Shown here: positions 27,445 to 36,568 of the stretch, one piece after another
Position numbering within the stretch: position 1 is the stretch's first letter
Layout of the letters: every line of letters begins with the position of its first letter
Source: Alphaproteobacteria bacterium
GTDB taxonomy: Bacteria; Pseudomonadota; Alphaproteobacteria; RF32; CAG-239
Direction of reading: 5' to 3'
Assembly: GCA_015062235.1 (NCBI GenBank)
Contig: SUUZ01000001.1
Location: 186,001-250,000, forward strand
DNA length: 64,000 nucleotides
The notes under the pieces: model-generated
Seen by the model: only the letters and a program-made list of their open reading frames with translations
Told to the model about the DNA's origin: nothing
The model's database searches: none
Program-made: the position numbers and the translations under genes

Positions 27445-30400
27445 ATGTCTGAAGTAAAGATGAAAATGATGGATGGTAACGAAGCTGCTGCTTCTGTTGC
27501 TCACCGCATGAATGAAGTCTGCGTTATCTACCCAATTACTCCATCTTCTCCGATGGGTGAATGGGCTGATGCGTGGTCTGCTGCCAAACAAAAAAACCTT
27601 TGGGGTGTAATTCCTGAGGTTCAAGAAATGCAATCAGAAGCAGGTGCTGCAGGTGCTTGTCATGGTTCTGTTCAAGCAGGTGCTTTAACCACAACCTTTA
27701 CCGCTTCTCAAGGTTTGCTTTTAATGATTCCAAATATGTACAAAATTGCTGGCGAACTTAGCCCATTTGTTATGCATGTAGCAGCTCGTTCTTTAGCTTA
27801 TCATGCATTGTCAATTTTTGGTGATCACTCTGACGTTATGTCTTGCCGCCAAACAGGTTTTGCAATGCTTGCATCAAACTCTGTTCAAGAAGCTCATGAC
27901 TTTGCAGCAATTGCCCAAACTTCAACTTTGCGTTCTCGCGTTCCATTCATGCACTTCTTTGATGGTTTCCGTACTTCACACGAAATCAAAAAAATCAAAT
28001 TGTTATCTGATGATGATTTGCGTGCAATGTTAGAAGGTGTTGACTATACTTTCAACGCTAAAAATGCGCTTCGTCCAGAAGCTCCTGTTTTGCGTGGTAC
28101 AGCTCAAAACCCTGACGTATTCTTCCAAGGTCGTGAAGCCTGCAACAAATTCTACAATGCTGTTGAAGGTATCGTTCAAGAAGAAATGGATAAATTTGCT
28201 AAAATTTCTGGTCGCAAATACAACGTTGTTGATTATGTTGGTCCAGAAGATGCTGAACAAGTCATTGTTATTATGGGTTCTGGTGCCGAAACAGTTGAAG
28301 AAGCAATAGCTTATTTAAATAATAATGGATACAAAGTTGGTCTTTTAAAAGTTCGCTTATATCGTCCATTCCCAGAAAAATCATTCTTAAAAGCTCTTCC
28401 AAAATCTGTCAAAGTTGTAAATGTTTTGGATAGAACAAAAGAGTCTGGCTCTATAGGTGAACCTTTATACTTAGATGTAGTAGCAACCCTCACTCAAGCA
28501 TTTGCTAATGGTGAAATAGCTAATATGCCTCGCGTATTTGGTGGTCGCTATGGCTTGTCTTCAAAAGAATTTACTCCTGGTATGGTTCGTGCTGTTTATG
28601 ACAATGGTGCATCAATGAAACCTATTAATGGTTTTGCTGTTGGTATCAATGACGATGTTAATAACACATCTCTACCATACAACGATGATATCGATACCGA
28701 AGGTAAAGACGTTGTTCGTGCCGTATTCTATGGTTTGGGTGCTGATGGTACCGTTGGTGCTAACAAAAACTCAATCAAAATTATTGCTGAAGATGCAGGT
28801 AAATATGGTCAAGGTTATTTCGTTTACGATTCTCGTAAATCAGGTTCTATGACCACATCTCACCTACGTTTTTCCGACAACCCAATCAAAGCTGCATACT
28901 TAATTAACAAAGCAGATTTTGTTGCTTGTCACCAATTCCCTTTCATGGCAAAGGTTGACATCTTAAAAATTGCTAAACCTGGTGCAACATTCTTGCTCAA
29001 TGCTCCATATTCTGCTGATGAAGTATGGAACCATCTTCCACGTGAAGTTCAGCAAGAAATTATTAGTAAAAAACTAGAATTCTACACAATTAATGCTGTA
29101 GAAGTAGCTCGTGAAACTGGAATGGGTCAACGCATTAATACAATTATGCAAGCTTGCTTCTTTGCGATTTCTAACATCCTACCAAAAGATGAAGCTATTG
29201 CACAAATTAAAAATGCAATTAAGAAAACCTATTCTAAAAAAGGTGATGCTATCGTTCAAAAGAACTTTGTTGCTGTTGACGCCTCATTGGAACACTTGCA
29301 CAAAGTAAACTATCCAAATGAAGTTACATCAACATTTAATCGTTTACTTCCTGTTCCTGCAGATGCTCCTGAATTCATTCGTAAAGTTACAGGTGAAATC
29401 ATCGCTGACCGTGGTAACGAACTTCCTGTTTCTGCTTTCAACGATGTTGTGGATGGTACATGGCCAACAGGTACAACTCAGTTTGAAAAACGTTGTATTG
29501 CAACTGAAATACCTGTTTGGGATGCTGAAAGTTGTATCCAATGTGGTAAATGTTCTCTTGTTTGTCCTCATGGCGTTATCCGCATGAAAGTAGCTTCAGA
29601 GGCTGAACTAGCTTCTGCTCCAGCAACTTTGAAATCAGCTCCTTACAAAGGTAAAGAATTTGCAGATAAAAGATTTATTTTGCAAATTTCTCCTGAAGAT
29701 TGTACAGGTTGTGGTATTTGTACGTCTGCTTGTCCAGCAAAGAACAAGGCAAATCCTGAACTCAAAGCTATCAATATGGATCACATTGAAAACCATTTGG
29801 ATGCTGAAAAAGCTAATTGGAAATTCTTTGAAACTTTACCATATGTAAAACGTACCGAAGTTGTTAAGAACTTGCCAAAGACAACCCAAATGATTCAACC
29901 TTTATTTGAATTCTCTGGCGCTTGTGCTGGTTGTGGTGAGACACCTTATGTAAAATTGTTGACTCAATTGTTCGGTGACCGCATGGTTGTTGCTAATGCA
30001 ACAGGTTGTTCTTCAATTTACTCTGGTAACTTGCCTACAACTCCATATGCTAAAGATGAAAAAGGTCATGGTCCTGCTTGGGCTAACTCTTTATTTGAAG
30101 ACAATGCCGAATTTGGTTTAGGAATGCGTTTTTCAATTGATCAACAAACATCTTTTGCTAAACAATTGTTAGAAGGCTTAAAAGATAAAGTTGGTGTAGA
30201 ATTAACTGAAAAATTGTTAAACAATCCTCAATCAAATGATGTTGAAATTGATGAACAACGTGGTCTTGTTGCTGAATTGCGTACAAAATTGACAAGTATC
30301 AATTCCGCTGAAGCTAAACATCTTGATAAATTAGCTGACTACCTCATCAAAAAATCTGTATGGATTTTAGGTGGTGATGGTTGGGCTTACGATATTGGTT

Positions 30401-31005
30401 TTGGTGGTCTTGATCATGCTATTGCTTCTGGCAAAAACATCAACATTATGGTAATGGATACAGGTGTTTACTCAAATACTGGTGGCCAGCAATCAAAAGC
30501 AACTCCAATGGGTGCTTCTGCTAAATTTGCTACTGCAGGTAAAGCAATTCCTAAGAAAGATTTGGGCATGATAGCTATGTCTTATGGCAATGTTTATGTT
30601 GCTCAAGTTTCAATTGGAGCTAATGATAGCCAAGTAATCAAAGCCTTAAATGAGGCTGAAGCATATGATGGTCCATCATTGATTATCGCTTATTCTCACT
30701 GTATCGCTCAAGGTTTCAACTTGATTGACGGTTTGTCTCACCAAAAGGCTGCTGTTGAATCTGGTTCTTGGCCTTTGTACCGTTACAATCCTGAAAACGT
30801 TAAAGAAGGTAAAGCTCCATTGAGCCTTGACTCAAAAGCTCCAACCAAACCATTAGCTGAATATATGGCTAATGAAACACGCTTCCAGATTGTTAACAAA
30901 CAAAATCCAGAGCGTTATGAAACTCTTGTAAACAAAGCTCAAGAAAACGTTAATGAAAAACGTTCACTTCTTGAACATATGGCTGAATTTAAAATTGCCG
31001 AATAA
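27445..31005 (+). CDS. nifJ: Pyruvate:ferredoxin (flavodoxin) oxidoreductase, single-chain
   Basis: 1186 residues, the size of homodimeric PFOR; oxidatively decarboxylates pyruvate to acetyl-CoA with thiamine diphosphate and passes electrons to ferredoxin or flavodoxin. Domain order: N-terminal pyruvate-binding domain (YPITPSSPMGEWAD), domain II, the gamma-like region, a 2x[4Fe-4S] ferredoxin domain (CIQCGKCSLVC and CTGCGICTSAC), then CAGCGETPY and the ThDP-binding region with GGDGWAYDIGFGG and MDTGVYSNTGGQQS. All cluster Cys are present. The codon use looks more uniform and pyrimidine-rich than in many neighbours, consistent with high expression. Separate leader with hairpin upstream. Confidence 0.97.
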   Translation: MSEVKMKMMDGNEAAASVAHRMNEVCVIYPITPSSPMGEWADAWSAAKQKNLWGVIPEVQEMQSEAGAAGACHGSVQAGALTTTFTASQGLLLMIPNMYKIAGELSPFVMHVAARSLAYHALSIFGDHSDVMSCRQTGFAMLASNSVQEAHDFAAIAQTSTLRSRVPFMHFFDGFRTSHEIKKIKLLSDDDLRAMLEGVDYTFNAKNALRPEAPVLRGTAQNPDVFFQGREACNKFYNAVEGIVQEEMDKFAKISGRKYNVVDYVGPEDAEQVIVIMGSGAETVEEAIAYLNNNGYKVGLLKVRLYRPFPEKSFLKALPKSVKVVNVLDRTKESGSIGEPLYLDVVATLTQAFANGEIANMPRVFGGRYGLSSKEFTPGMVRAVYDNGASMKPINGFAVGINDDVNNTSLPYNDDIDTEGKDVVRAVFYGLGADGTVGANKNSIKIIAEDAGKYGQGYFVYDSRKSGSMTTSHLRFSDNPIKAAYLINKADFVACHQFPFMAKVDILKIAKPGATFLLNAPYSADEVWNHLPREVQQEIISKKLEFYTINAVEVARETGMGQRINTIMQACFFAISNILPKDEAIAQIKNAIKKTYSKKGDAIVQKNFVAVDASLEHLHKVNYPNEVTSTFNRLLPVPADAPEFIRKVTGEIIADRGNELPVSAFNDVVDGTWPTGTTQFEKRCIATEIPVWDAESCIQCGKCSLVCPHGVIRMKVASEAELASAPATLKSAPYKGKEFADKRFILQISPEDCTGCGICTSACPAKNKANPELKAINMDHIENHLDAEKANWKFFETLPYVKRTEVVKNLPKTTQMIQPLFEFSGACAGCGETPYVKLLTQLFGDRMVVANATGCSSIYSGNLPTTPYAKDEKGHGPAWANSLFEDNAEFGLGMRFSIDQQTSFAKQLLEGLKDKVGVELTEKLLNNPQSNDVEIDEQRGLVAELRTKLTSINSAEAKHLDKLADYLIKKSVWILGGDGWAYDIGFGGLDHAIASGKNINIMVMDTGVYSNTGGQQSKATPMGASAKFATAGKAIPKKDLGMIAMSYGNVYVAQVSIGANDSQVIKALNEAEAYDGPSLIIAYSHCIAQGFNLIDGLSHQKAAVESGSWPLYRYNPENVKEGKAPLSLDSKAPTKPLAEYMANETRFQIVNKQNPERYETLVNKAQENVNEKRSLLEHMAEFKIAE

Positions 31006-31023
31006 CGCTTTGTTTTAACTATT

Positions 31024-31058
31024 CAAAACTCTCCAATCAATGATTGGAGAGTTTTTTA
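31024..31058 (+). terminator. Terminator after PFOR gene
   Basis: ACTCTCCAATCA pairs perfectly with TGATTGGAGAGT, followed by six Ts. Confidence 0.93.
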
Positions 31059-31069
31059 TAATTAACAAC

Positions 31070-31107
31070 AAAAACCCTCATACTTATAAAAGTACGAGGG
31101 TTTTTGT
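31070..31107 (-). terminator. Terminator after the YdcF-like pair
   Basis: AAAAACCCTC-a-TACTT pairs with AAGTA-c-GAGGGTTTTT; T run on the minus strand. It stands back to back with the PFOR terminator. Confidence 0.85.
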
Positions 31108-31119
31108 TAAAAGAAAACA

Positions 31120-32094
31120 CTACTTGATAATTAAGCCACGTTTAGGAAAACCTTTACGTATCCTTTTCAATAAAATTTTAGTTTGTTCCTCAAAATTTTT
31201 ATTTTTTTGAAAAACACGTAACTCCTTTCGTCTTGCGGCTGCATTTGCTAAACCGATATTACAATCAAGTCGCAAAAATTTCCACATATCAGCAGTATTA
31301 AAAAATGCGCTATATCCTCTCAAAAGCAAATCCTTAACCCAAGCCATTTCTGGTCGAGCAAACTTCTTTTCAATTGGAAGCTCTATTCTTTCTTGAGGTC
31401 TATAAATCTGCGCGATAACTACATTAGCCAATAATTTATCGACAGCATACGTTTGAGGTGAAAATACCTCAACATCAAACAATCTTGCCGAAAAATCAAG
31501 TCGCGGCACTTCGAAAAAAATAAAATCAATGTGCGGCAACATTTTAGGCAACGTCTGAGCAGCAAGAAGAGATAGCCCAACTCCTGTAATAACCAAAACT
31601 TTAGGCTTAGTCTTACATGGAATACTTCTAATTACTTGATTAATATCCCATATAATCTCCCGACTTGTTTGACCATAGGCTTGCTGATGATTCTTCAGAA
31701 CCCAATCTTTAGAAAAACCAAGTTCTATCATACCATTCTCAAACCATTGAGCATTAGGAATTTTTTGATTAAAACTCCCTTGCAGATTTCCTACCGTAAC
31801 AAATTCAGGATATTTACCGTATTTATCACGATAGCGAACAGCAATTTCAGCAGCATAATCTAACGCTCTAGGACTTTCCCCAAAAACCAACATAATATCA
31901 GCTTCTGGAATGCTATCCATAGCAAATGAATGAACTTTGGAGTTATCCTCGCTCACAAACCTAGAAAAATTACCACCACCATTCTTATGATCATTTTGAA
32001 TCACATCAAGTAATGACAATGGATTATTTTCATTATAGGTGCACCAATCCTCCATAAGTATCAAATGACGACAATCTTCTCTTGATAGAATCAT
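31120..32094 (-). CDS. YdcF/DUF218-like protein, downstream member of a tandem pair
   Basis: 324 residues, no signal peptide or membrane helix. The region from about 64 (ADIMLVFGESPRALDYAAEIA) to about 195 (KPKVLVITGVGLSLLAAQTL) follows the Rossmann-like pattern of the ElyC/SanA/YdcF (DUF218) family. It is clearly paralogous to the upstream neighbour: shared order of an RA-x3-AA helix, a YGKYP/FGVYP strand, and an LLANVV/MLANVV helix near 215. The C-terminal 80 residues are basic. ATGA overlap (4 bp) with the upstream gene indicates translational coupling. Function unknown; the family is tentatively linked to envelope metabolism. Confidence 0.6.
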   Translation of the reverse strand: MILSREDCRHLILMEDWCTYNENNPLSLLDVIQNDHKNGGGNFSRFVSEDNSKVHSFAMDSIPEADIMLVFGESPRALDYAAEIAVRYRDKYGKYPEFVTVGNLQGSFNQKIPNAQWFENGMIELGFSKDWVLKNHQQAYGQTSREIIWDINQVIRSIPCKTKPKVLVITGVGLSLLAAQTLPKMLPHIDFIFFEVPRLDFSARLFDVEVFSPQTYAVDKLLANVVIAQIYRPQERIELPIEKKFARPEMAWVKDLLLRGYSAFFNTADMWKFLRLDCNIGLANAAARRKELRVFQKNKNFEEQTKILLKRIRKGFPKRGLIIK

Positions 32095-32999
32095 AATCCT
32101 AGTTGATCTTTATATTGGACAATCAGTTTTCTAACTTGAGCTCGAACATAAGCGCAGGTATCTTTGCTAAACCACGGGAAATCCTGTAGTCTATCACAAA
32201 GAAGCTGAAACACATCCCCCTCTTGCAAACCAAAACCTTCAAAATTGTGATTTTTGTTCACTCCTAAGACATACCCTTTGACTGCTACTTTATAAATAAA
32301 CTTAGCATCAAGAGCATATGCCCTTACATCCTTGGGTAAATGACATCTTTTTTCGCCCCATCCTTCAAAAGCTTTTACTACATTTGCAAGCATCAAATCT
32401 ATCGCAAAACCATTAGGTCCCACAATTTCCGCCTCAAAAATTCTATCTTCCTCTGCAATAAAAGGATTTTCATAAAAAGACCAATTAATTTTCGGAAAAT
32501 AGAAAAACAGTTCTTGAGCCACATTCAGAGAATATCCTCTAGACGAGAAAACCGCAACCTTTTTCAAACATTCTTTTGGTGTAAAAACTTCCGCCAATCC
32601 GTTTATCACACCAGCCTCAAAACTAGGATTATACTTATTTACAACATCCTTAGGGACGCCTAAAGAGTGTAAAATAAGTTTAAGCCAAAACTCTATTCTA
32701 TAACCATAATTAATATGTGGCGAAGAACAAAACGCTGGAGTACAAATCAAATTCGGATATACCCCAAAACGTTGATAAAAATTGTGTAAAAATACTGCTG
32801 CTTCTGCGGCGGCTCTAAAATTATCACCCACCACCAAAACAGCATCTACAGGCTTAAGCCCTCCATAAATTGAAATAGATGGAACAGCTCTTACCTTACC
32901 AGATCTTTCAATCCTCAAATTGCTAAATGTTAGCCATGTCTCACTGCCAAGCAGCTCTCTGTGTTTATACACAGAAATTTCTCTACCTTTCTTTGCCAT
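32091..32999 (-). CDS. YdcF/DUF218-like protein, upstream member of a tandem pair
   Basis: 302 residues, soluble. VDAVLVVGDNFRAAAEAAVF starts the Rossmann-like core, LHSLGVPKDVV and KKVAVFSSRGYSLNVAQEL match positions expected in DUF218 proteins, and IDLMLANVVKAFEG matches the downstream paralog. The family's usual membrane anchor is absent. There is no good Shine-Dalgarno, so the start is a little uncertain. The pair ends at its own terminator and appears to be a two-gene operon derived from tandem duplication. Confidence 0.6.
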   Translation of the reverse strand: MAKKGREISVYKHRELLGSETWLTFSNLRIERSGKVRAVPSISIYGGLKPVDAVLVVGDNFRAAAEAAVFLHNFYQRFGVYPNLICTPAFCSSPHINYGYRIEFWLKLILHSLGVPKDVVNKYNPSFEAGVINGLAEVFTPKECLKKVAVFSSRGYSLNVAQELFFYFPKINWSFYENPFIAEEDRIFEAEIVGPNGFAIDLMLANVVKAFEGWGEKRCHLPKDVRAYALDAKFIYKVAVKGYVLGVNKNHNFEGFGLQEGDVFQLLCDRLQDFPWFSKDTCAYVRAQVRKLIVQYKDQLGL

Positions 33000-33094
33000 A
33001 AGCTTTTATTTTTTAAAATTAAACATAGGGAATTCATAATTATTAACTGGCATCTTTAATACAACACCTTTAGACAAAAATCAAGACAAAAATA

Positions 33095-33123
33095 TTGACA
33101 TATAAACAAAACATGCCTACAAT
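33095..33123 (+). promoter_or_regulatory. Near-consensus sigma-70 promoter
   Basis: TTGACA (33095-33100), 17-base spacer, TACAAT (33118-33123). Initiation would fall about 15 bases before the start codon of the 33145 gene, giving a very short leader. Confidence 0.7.
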
Positions 33124-33144
33124 CTACAACAAGACAAATATAAA

Positions 33145-33837
33145 ATGCATATAATTATGAAAAAACTAGAATTTTTACCTCCTGATGCTATCGTGCAAAA
33201 TGAGGCTGAAGCACAAAAGAAAGTTTTAGATAGTATTAAGCTTAAACTAACATTCAAACCATACCTTATAATTTTTTCCAATAACAATGACGATGATACA
33301 AGTGTCGCCTTTTGTTGGAGAAGTTTATTAGCTGATAAAAAATCAGAAATAATGATTTTTGCATTTGAAGATGATTTAAACTTAATGAAAGATTTCGACA
33401 ATTACGAATACATTCCTCTTTCTCAGGAAAGTACGTTTATAATTGAAGACAGAATCTTTACTATCAAACATTCTCATAAAGGTTATGAACTGATGGAGTT
33501 GCCATATGTTTACTCTGAACGACAAGCAAAATCTATCGCTCGCGTTGTAAATGCTGATTTGAATCTTGTTTGGGATATATGTCTAGCTTACTGTGAAAAT
33601 GAACCTTTATGTTACGTATGGTACGGAAAGTCCAATATCGATGAAAGCAAAAGCTTTTATATTCCCGTATTTCCGAAAGATGTCGATAAAATAAATTACT
33701 TAGACTATCTTGGTTTCATAAACAAAAACAAACCTATCATTAATGAAAAAATGATTTACGAATTTGTTTATGATAAAACCGATGGGTTAGTAATTAAAAG
33801 ACTTTGTCCTATGCTAAATGACGGTCCGCATTCTTGA
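33145..33837 (+). CDS. Cytoplasmic protein of unknown function
   Basis: 230 residues without signal peptide or membrane helix, acidic, moderately rich in Tyr, Asp and Lys. No motif is recognised. A nearly perfect promoter lies just upstream, so the gene is probably expressed. Neither the first ATG nor the internal Met at residue 5 has a Shine-Dalgarno; given the promoter position either could be used with a short leader. A strong terminator follows. Confidence 0.6.
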   Translation: MHIIMKKLEFLPPDAIVQNEAEAQKKVLDSIKLKLTFKPYLIIFSNNNDDDTSVAFCWRSLLADKKSEIMIFAFEDDLNLMKDFDNYEYIPLSQESTFIIEDRIFTIKHSHKGYELMELPYVYSERQAKSIARVVNADLNLVWDICLAYCENEPLCYVWYGKSNIDESKSFYIPVFPKDVDKINYLDYLGFINKNKPIINEKMIYEFVYDKTDGLVIKRLCPMLNDGPHS

Positions 33838-33860
33838 TATCAAGATGCGGACCTCATTTT
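33823..33860. terminator. Terminator overlapping the 3' end of the 33145 gene
   Basis: GGTCCGCAT-t-CTTGAT pairs with ATCAAG-ATGCGGACC, followed by CTCATTTTTTATTTT. It separates convergent genes; the stem starts within the last codons of the plus-strand gene. Confidence 0.85.
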
Positions 33861-34988
33861 TTATTTTAACTTATCAGGATTCAATCCTTGTAACTCTTTA
33901 ACCACAAACACCCCATCTTTCCTTATCAATTTATCATCAAACCAAATCTCACCACCACCATGCGCCTTGTCCTGTATTAAAACTAAATCCCAATGCACAC
34001 TAGATCTATTTCCATTAAATGTTTCATCACTATAAGAATTACCAATAGCCATATGAAGAGAACAAGCAATCTTTTCGTCAAATAAAATATCCATCATTTC
34101 TTTTCTGATATAAGGGTTTACTCCAATGGCAAACTCACCCATATATTTAGCTCCTTCATCAACTGACAATTGTTTTTGCAATTTATCATTATTAGCTCTC
34201 GATTCGGCCTTTATAATCTTTCCATCTTCAAATTCTAAATATATGTTTGAATAATATACTCCTCCATACAAAGTATCTGTATTAAATTGAATGTATCCAT
34301 TAATTGAATTTTTAACAGGCGCTGTATAAACTTCTCCGTCTGGAATATTCATATTTCCATCACAAACTACTGCTTTCAAATCTTTAATCGAAAATTCCAA
34401 ATCAGTATTAATACCTTTAATTCTAACCTTGTCGGTTTTATCCATCAACTTCTTTAATGGTTGCATGGCTTTGCCCATTTTTTTATAATCAACCAAACAA
34501 CAATCAAAGAAAAAATCTTCTAACGATTTTTTAGACATTTTTGATACTGCTGCCATCGTATCATTTGGATACCTCATCACACACCACCGTGTATTAGGGA
34601 TTCTAGCATCAAAATGCACCAGATTATAATAAATTTCATTGTAAGTTTTCATTTTAGCAGGAGAAACATCAGACATTGCGAACAAATCATCATATCCCCT
34701 AACTGCCACATAACAATCCATATCATCCATCAACGATTTGTGCCACTTTGCATATTGTTCAATCTGCTGTGGATTTGCATTATCTACCAAATTTTTAACA
34801 AATGAATTGTCATTATACATATAAAATGGCACTGCTCCCATCTTTGTAGCAATTCTAATAAATTCATTGAATAAATCTTTAGTAGATTCGCTAAAGGCTT
34901 CAATATAAATTTTTTCACCTTTTTTAAGTTTAACTGAGTTTTTCAAAATATTTTCAGCAAGTTTTGTAATTCTATCATCTATCCTCAT
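33861..34988 (-). CDS. Aminopeptidase, M29 family
   Basis: 375 residues; metal-dependent aminopeptidase of the AmpS/aminopeptidase T type. Recognisable features are EAFSESTKDLFNEF near the N-terminus, DGNMNIPDGEVYTAP with a conserved metal-ligand Glu, a conserved block FNGNRSSVHWDLV, and GGEIWFDDKLIRKDG at the C-terminus. Length agrees with the family. It starts 3 bp after the pepA stop, so the two peptidases form an operon for peptide breakdown. Confidence 0.9.
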   Translation of the reverse strand: MRIDDRITKLAENILKNSVKLKKGEKIYIEAFSESTKDLFNEFIRIATKMGAVPFYMYNDNSFVKNLVDNANPQQIEQYAKWHKSLMDDMDCYVAVRGYDDLFAMSDVSPAKMKTYNEIYYNLVHFDARIPNTRWCVMRYPNDTMAAVSKMSKKSLEDFFFDCCLVDYKKMGKAMQPLKKLMDKTDKVRIKGINTDLEFSIKDLKAVVCDGNMNIPDGEVYTAPVKNSINGYIQFNTDTLYGGVYYSNIYLEFEDGKIIKAESRANNDKLQKQLSVDEGAKYMGEFAIGVNPYIRKEMMDILFDEKIACSLHMAIGNSYSDETFNGNRSSVHWDLVLIQDKAHGGGEIWFDDKLIRKDGVFVVKELQGLNPDKLK

Positions 34989-34991
34989 AAC

Positions 34992-36404
34992 TCATAATCC
35001 TTTAATAAGCTCATTCAGCAACTTAACACCAAAACCTGATGCCAAACCATCTTTATCCAATCTTAACCCACTCATATCAATATGAGCCCATTTAGTATCT
35101 TTTTCAATAAACTCCTGTAAAAAAGCCGACGATGCTACTGATGCACTTTCTCCAACTGGTAAATTTTTTAAATCGGCAATTTTAGAACTCAACATCTTTT
35201 TATATCTACTATCTAAAGGCATTTGCCACAATTTTTCCCCACTCAGATTACCAGCCTCTATCAAATCTTCTACTAACTTTTCATCATTTGAAAAAACAGC
35301 TGCATAAACATTACCTAACGTAGTTTTGAGCGACCCAAATGTTGCAATATCAACCAATCTTGACACTTTATAATTATTCTGCAAATAAGATAAACAATCT
35401 GCCACCACTAAACGTCCTTCAGCATCTGCATTAACAACTTCAACTGTTTTTCCTTTAAATGAAGTATAAACGTCACCTATTTTCATAGCTGTTGCACTCG
35501 GAATATTTTCAACCAAACCAACAACGGCCACCAAATTTTTACGTACCCTTTGTAATGCTGCCACTTTCATTGAGGCAACAACCGCTGCAGCTCCAGCCAT
35601 ATCCATTTTCATTTCTATCATACCTTGATTCGACTTCAAACTCAAACCGCCTGCATCGAAACAAACTCCTTTGCCAATCAAACCAAGATCATAATCTTTT
35701 TTATCTCTATTACCAATCCAACGCATCACAACAACATAAGGCTTATTGTCACTTCCTTTTCCAACAGCATCAATCAAACCTAAACCATTAAGTCTAATTT
35801 GTTCACTATCTAACACATCTATATCAAGACCCAGATAAGTAAGTCTTTTTATATCAGAAGCAAAAACTTCTGGCGTCAAATAACTGGCAGGTTCATTACA
35901 TAAATCCTTACAATACCTAACACCATTAACCATCGCAACATAAGGTTTAAAATATTCTGTTGCTTCTTTTTCATTTTCTACTCGTAAAATTATCCTTTCC
36001 AATTTGGTATATTCTTCAGCTTTTTTCTCTGTTTTATATTTATCAAAACTATACGAGCCCAACAAAACACCATAAGCTAAGTTTAGTGCTATATCTTCAC
36101 TCTCTGTAGCAATATAAGCACATTCAACGTCAAACAAATTTTCAAAAAGAAACTGCCCAGCATCACGAATTGCTAAAATATCATTTTTCTTACCTAAACC
36201 AAATAATATTATTTTTTCACGAGCACCATACACCACACAAACCTGATTAGCTTTTCCTTCAAAACCAGACTGTAAAATAGCACTTTCTACTAATTTAATT
36301 TCATTTGCCGTTAAAAAATCTATTGCAGTCTCTTGTCCCTCAAACATTGCAATTACCTTGACAACATTTTGAGGTTTATCATTCGTAAAAATAACCTCTA
36401 ACAT
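34992..36404 (-). CDS. pepA: Leucyl aminopeptidase, M17 family
   Basis: 470 residues from the ATG at 36404 (MLEVIFTNDK). The catalytic C-terminal domain has IGKGVCFDAGGLSLK (metal-binding Lys and Asp), MKMDMAGAA and NADAEGRLVVAD, the di-zinc site signature. The N-terminal macro-like domain is divergent. The frame is open 38 codons upstream, but that stretch is Phe/Ile/Lys-rich, unlike the family, and GGGGTG lies 8 bp before 36404. Followed in operon by the M29 aminopeptidase. Confidence 0.92.
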   Translation of the reverse strand: MLEVIFTNDKPQNVVKVIAMFEGQETAIDFLTANEIKLVESAILQSGFEGKANQVCVVYGAREKIILFGLGKKNDILAIRDAGQFLFENLFDVECAYIATESEDIALNLAYGVLLGSYSFDKYKTEKKAEEYTKLERIILRVENEKEATEYFKPYVAMVNGVRYCKDLCNEPASYLTPEVFASDIKRLTYLGLDIDVLDSEQIRLNGLGLIDAVGKGSDNKPYVVVMRWIGNRDKKDYDLGLIGKGVCFDAGGLSLKSNQGMIEMKMDMAGAAAVVASMKVAALQRVRKNLVAVVGLVENIPSATAMKIGDVYTSFKGKTVEVVNADAEGRLVVADCLSYLQNNYKVSRLVDIATFGSLKTTLGNVYAAVFSNDEKLVEDLIEAGNLSGEKLWQMPLDSRYKKMLSSKIADLKNLPVGESASVASSAFLQEFIEKDTKWAHIDMSGLRLDKDGLASGFGVKLLNELIKGL

Positions 36405-36511
36405 ATCAATAACACCCCTACTCCTAAGCATTATCATTTCTATATACATCAGTTTAAGTATTTTTTTATAAAATAAAACAAAAAAAAACACTATCCTCAT
36501 CAAATATTTTA

Positions 36512-36540
36512 TGGACAAAAAACCAAATATATGCTATGTT
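36512..36540 (+). promoter_or_regulatory. Predicted sigma-70 promoter of the HNH/SUKH operon
   Basis: TGGACA, 17-base spacer, TATGTT, about 28 bases upstream of the TTG start at 36569. Confidence 0.5.
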
Positions 36541-36568
36541 TTGTCAAACAAGTTAAGAGGAACTATTC

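Noticed and set aside
27803..29848. Several 60-90 codon open frames inside the PFOR gene on both strands
   Set aside because: Shadows of a highly expressed gene with strongly biased codons; none has a plausible start or family features.
36405..36518. 38-codon upstream extension of pepA
   Set aside because: Unlike M17 N-termini, rich in Phe/Ile/Lys, and a ribosome binding site sits just before 36404.
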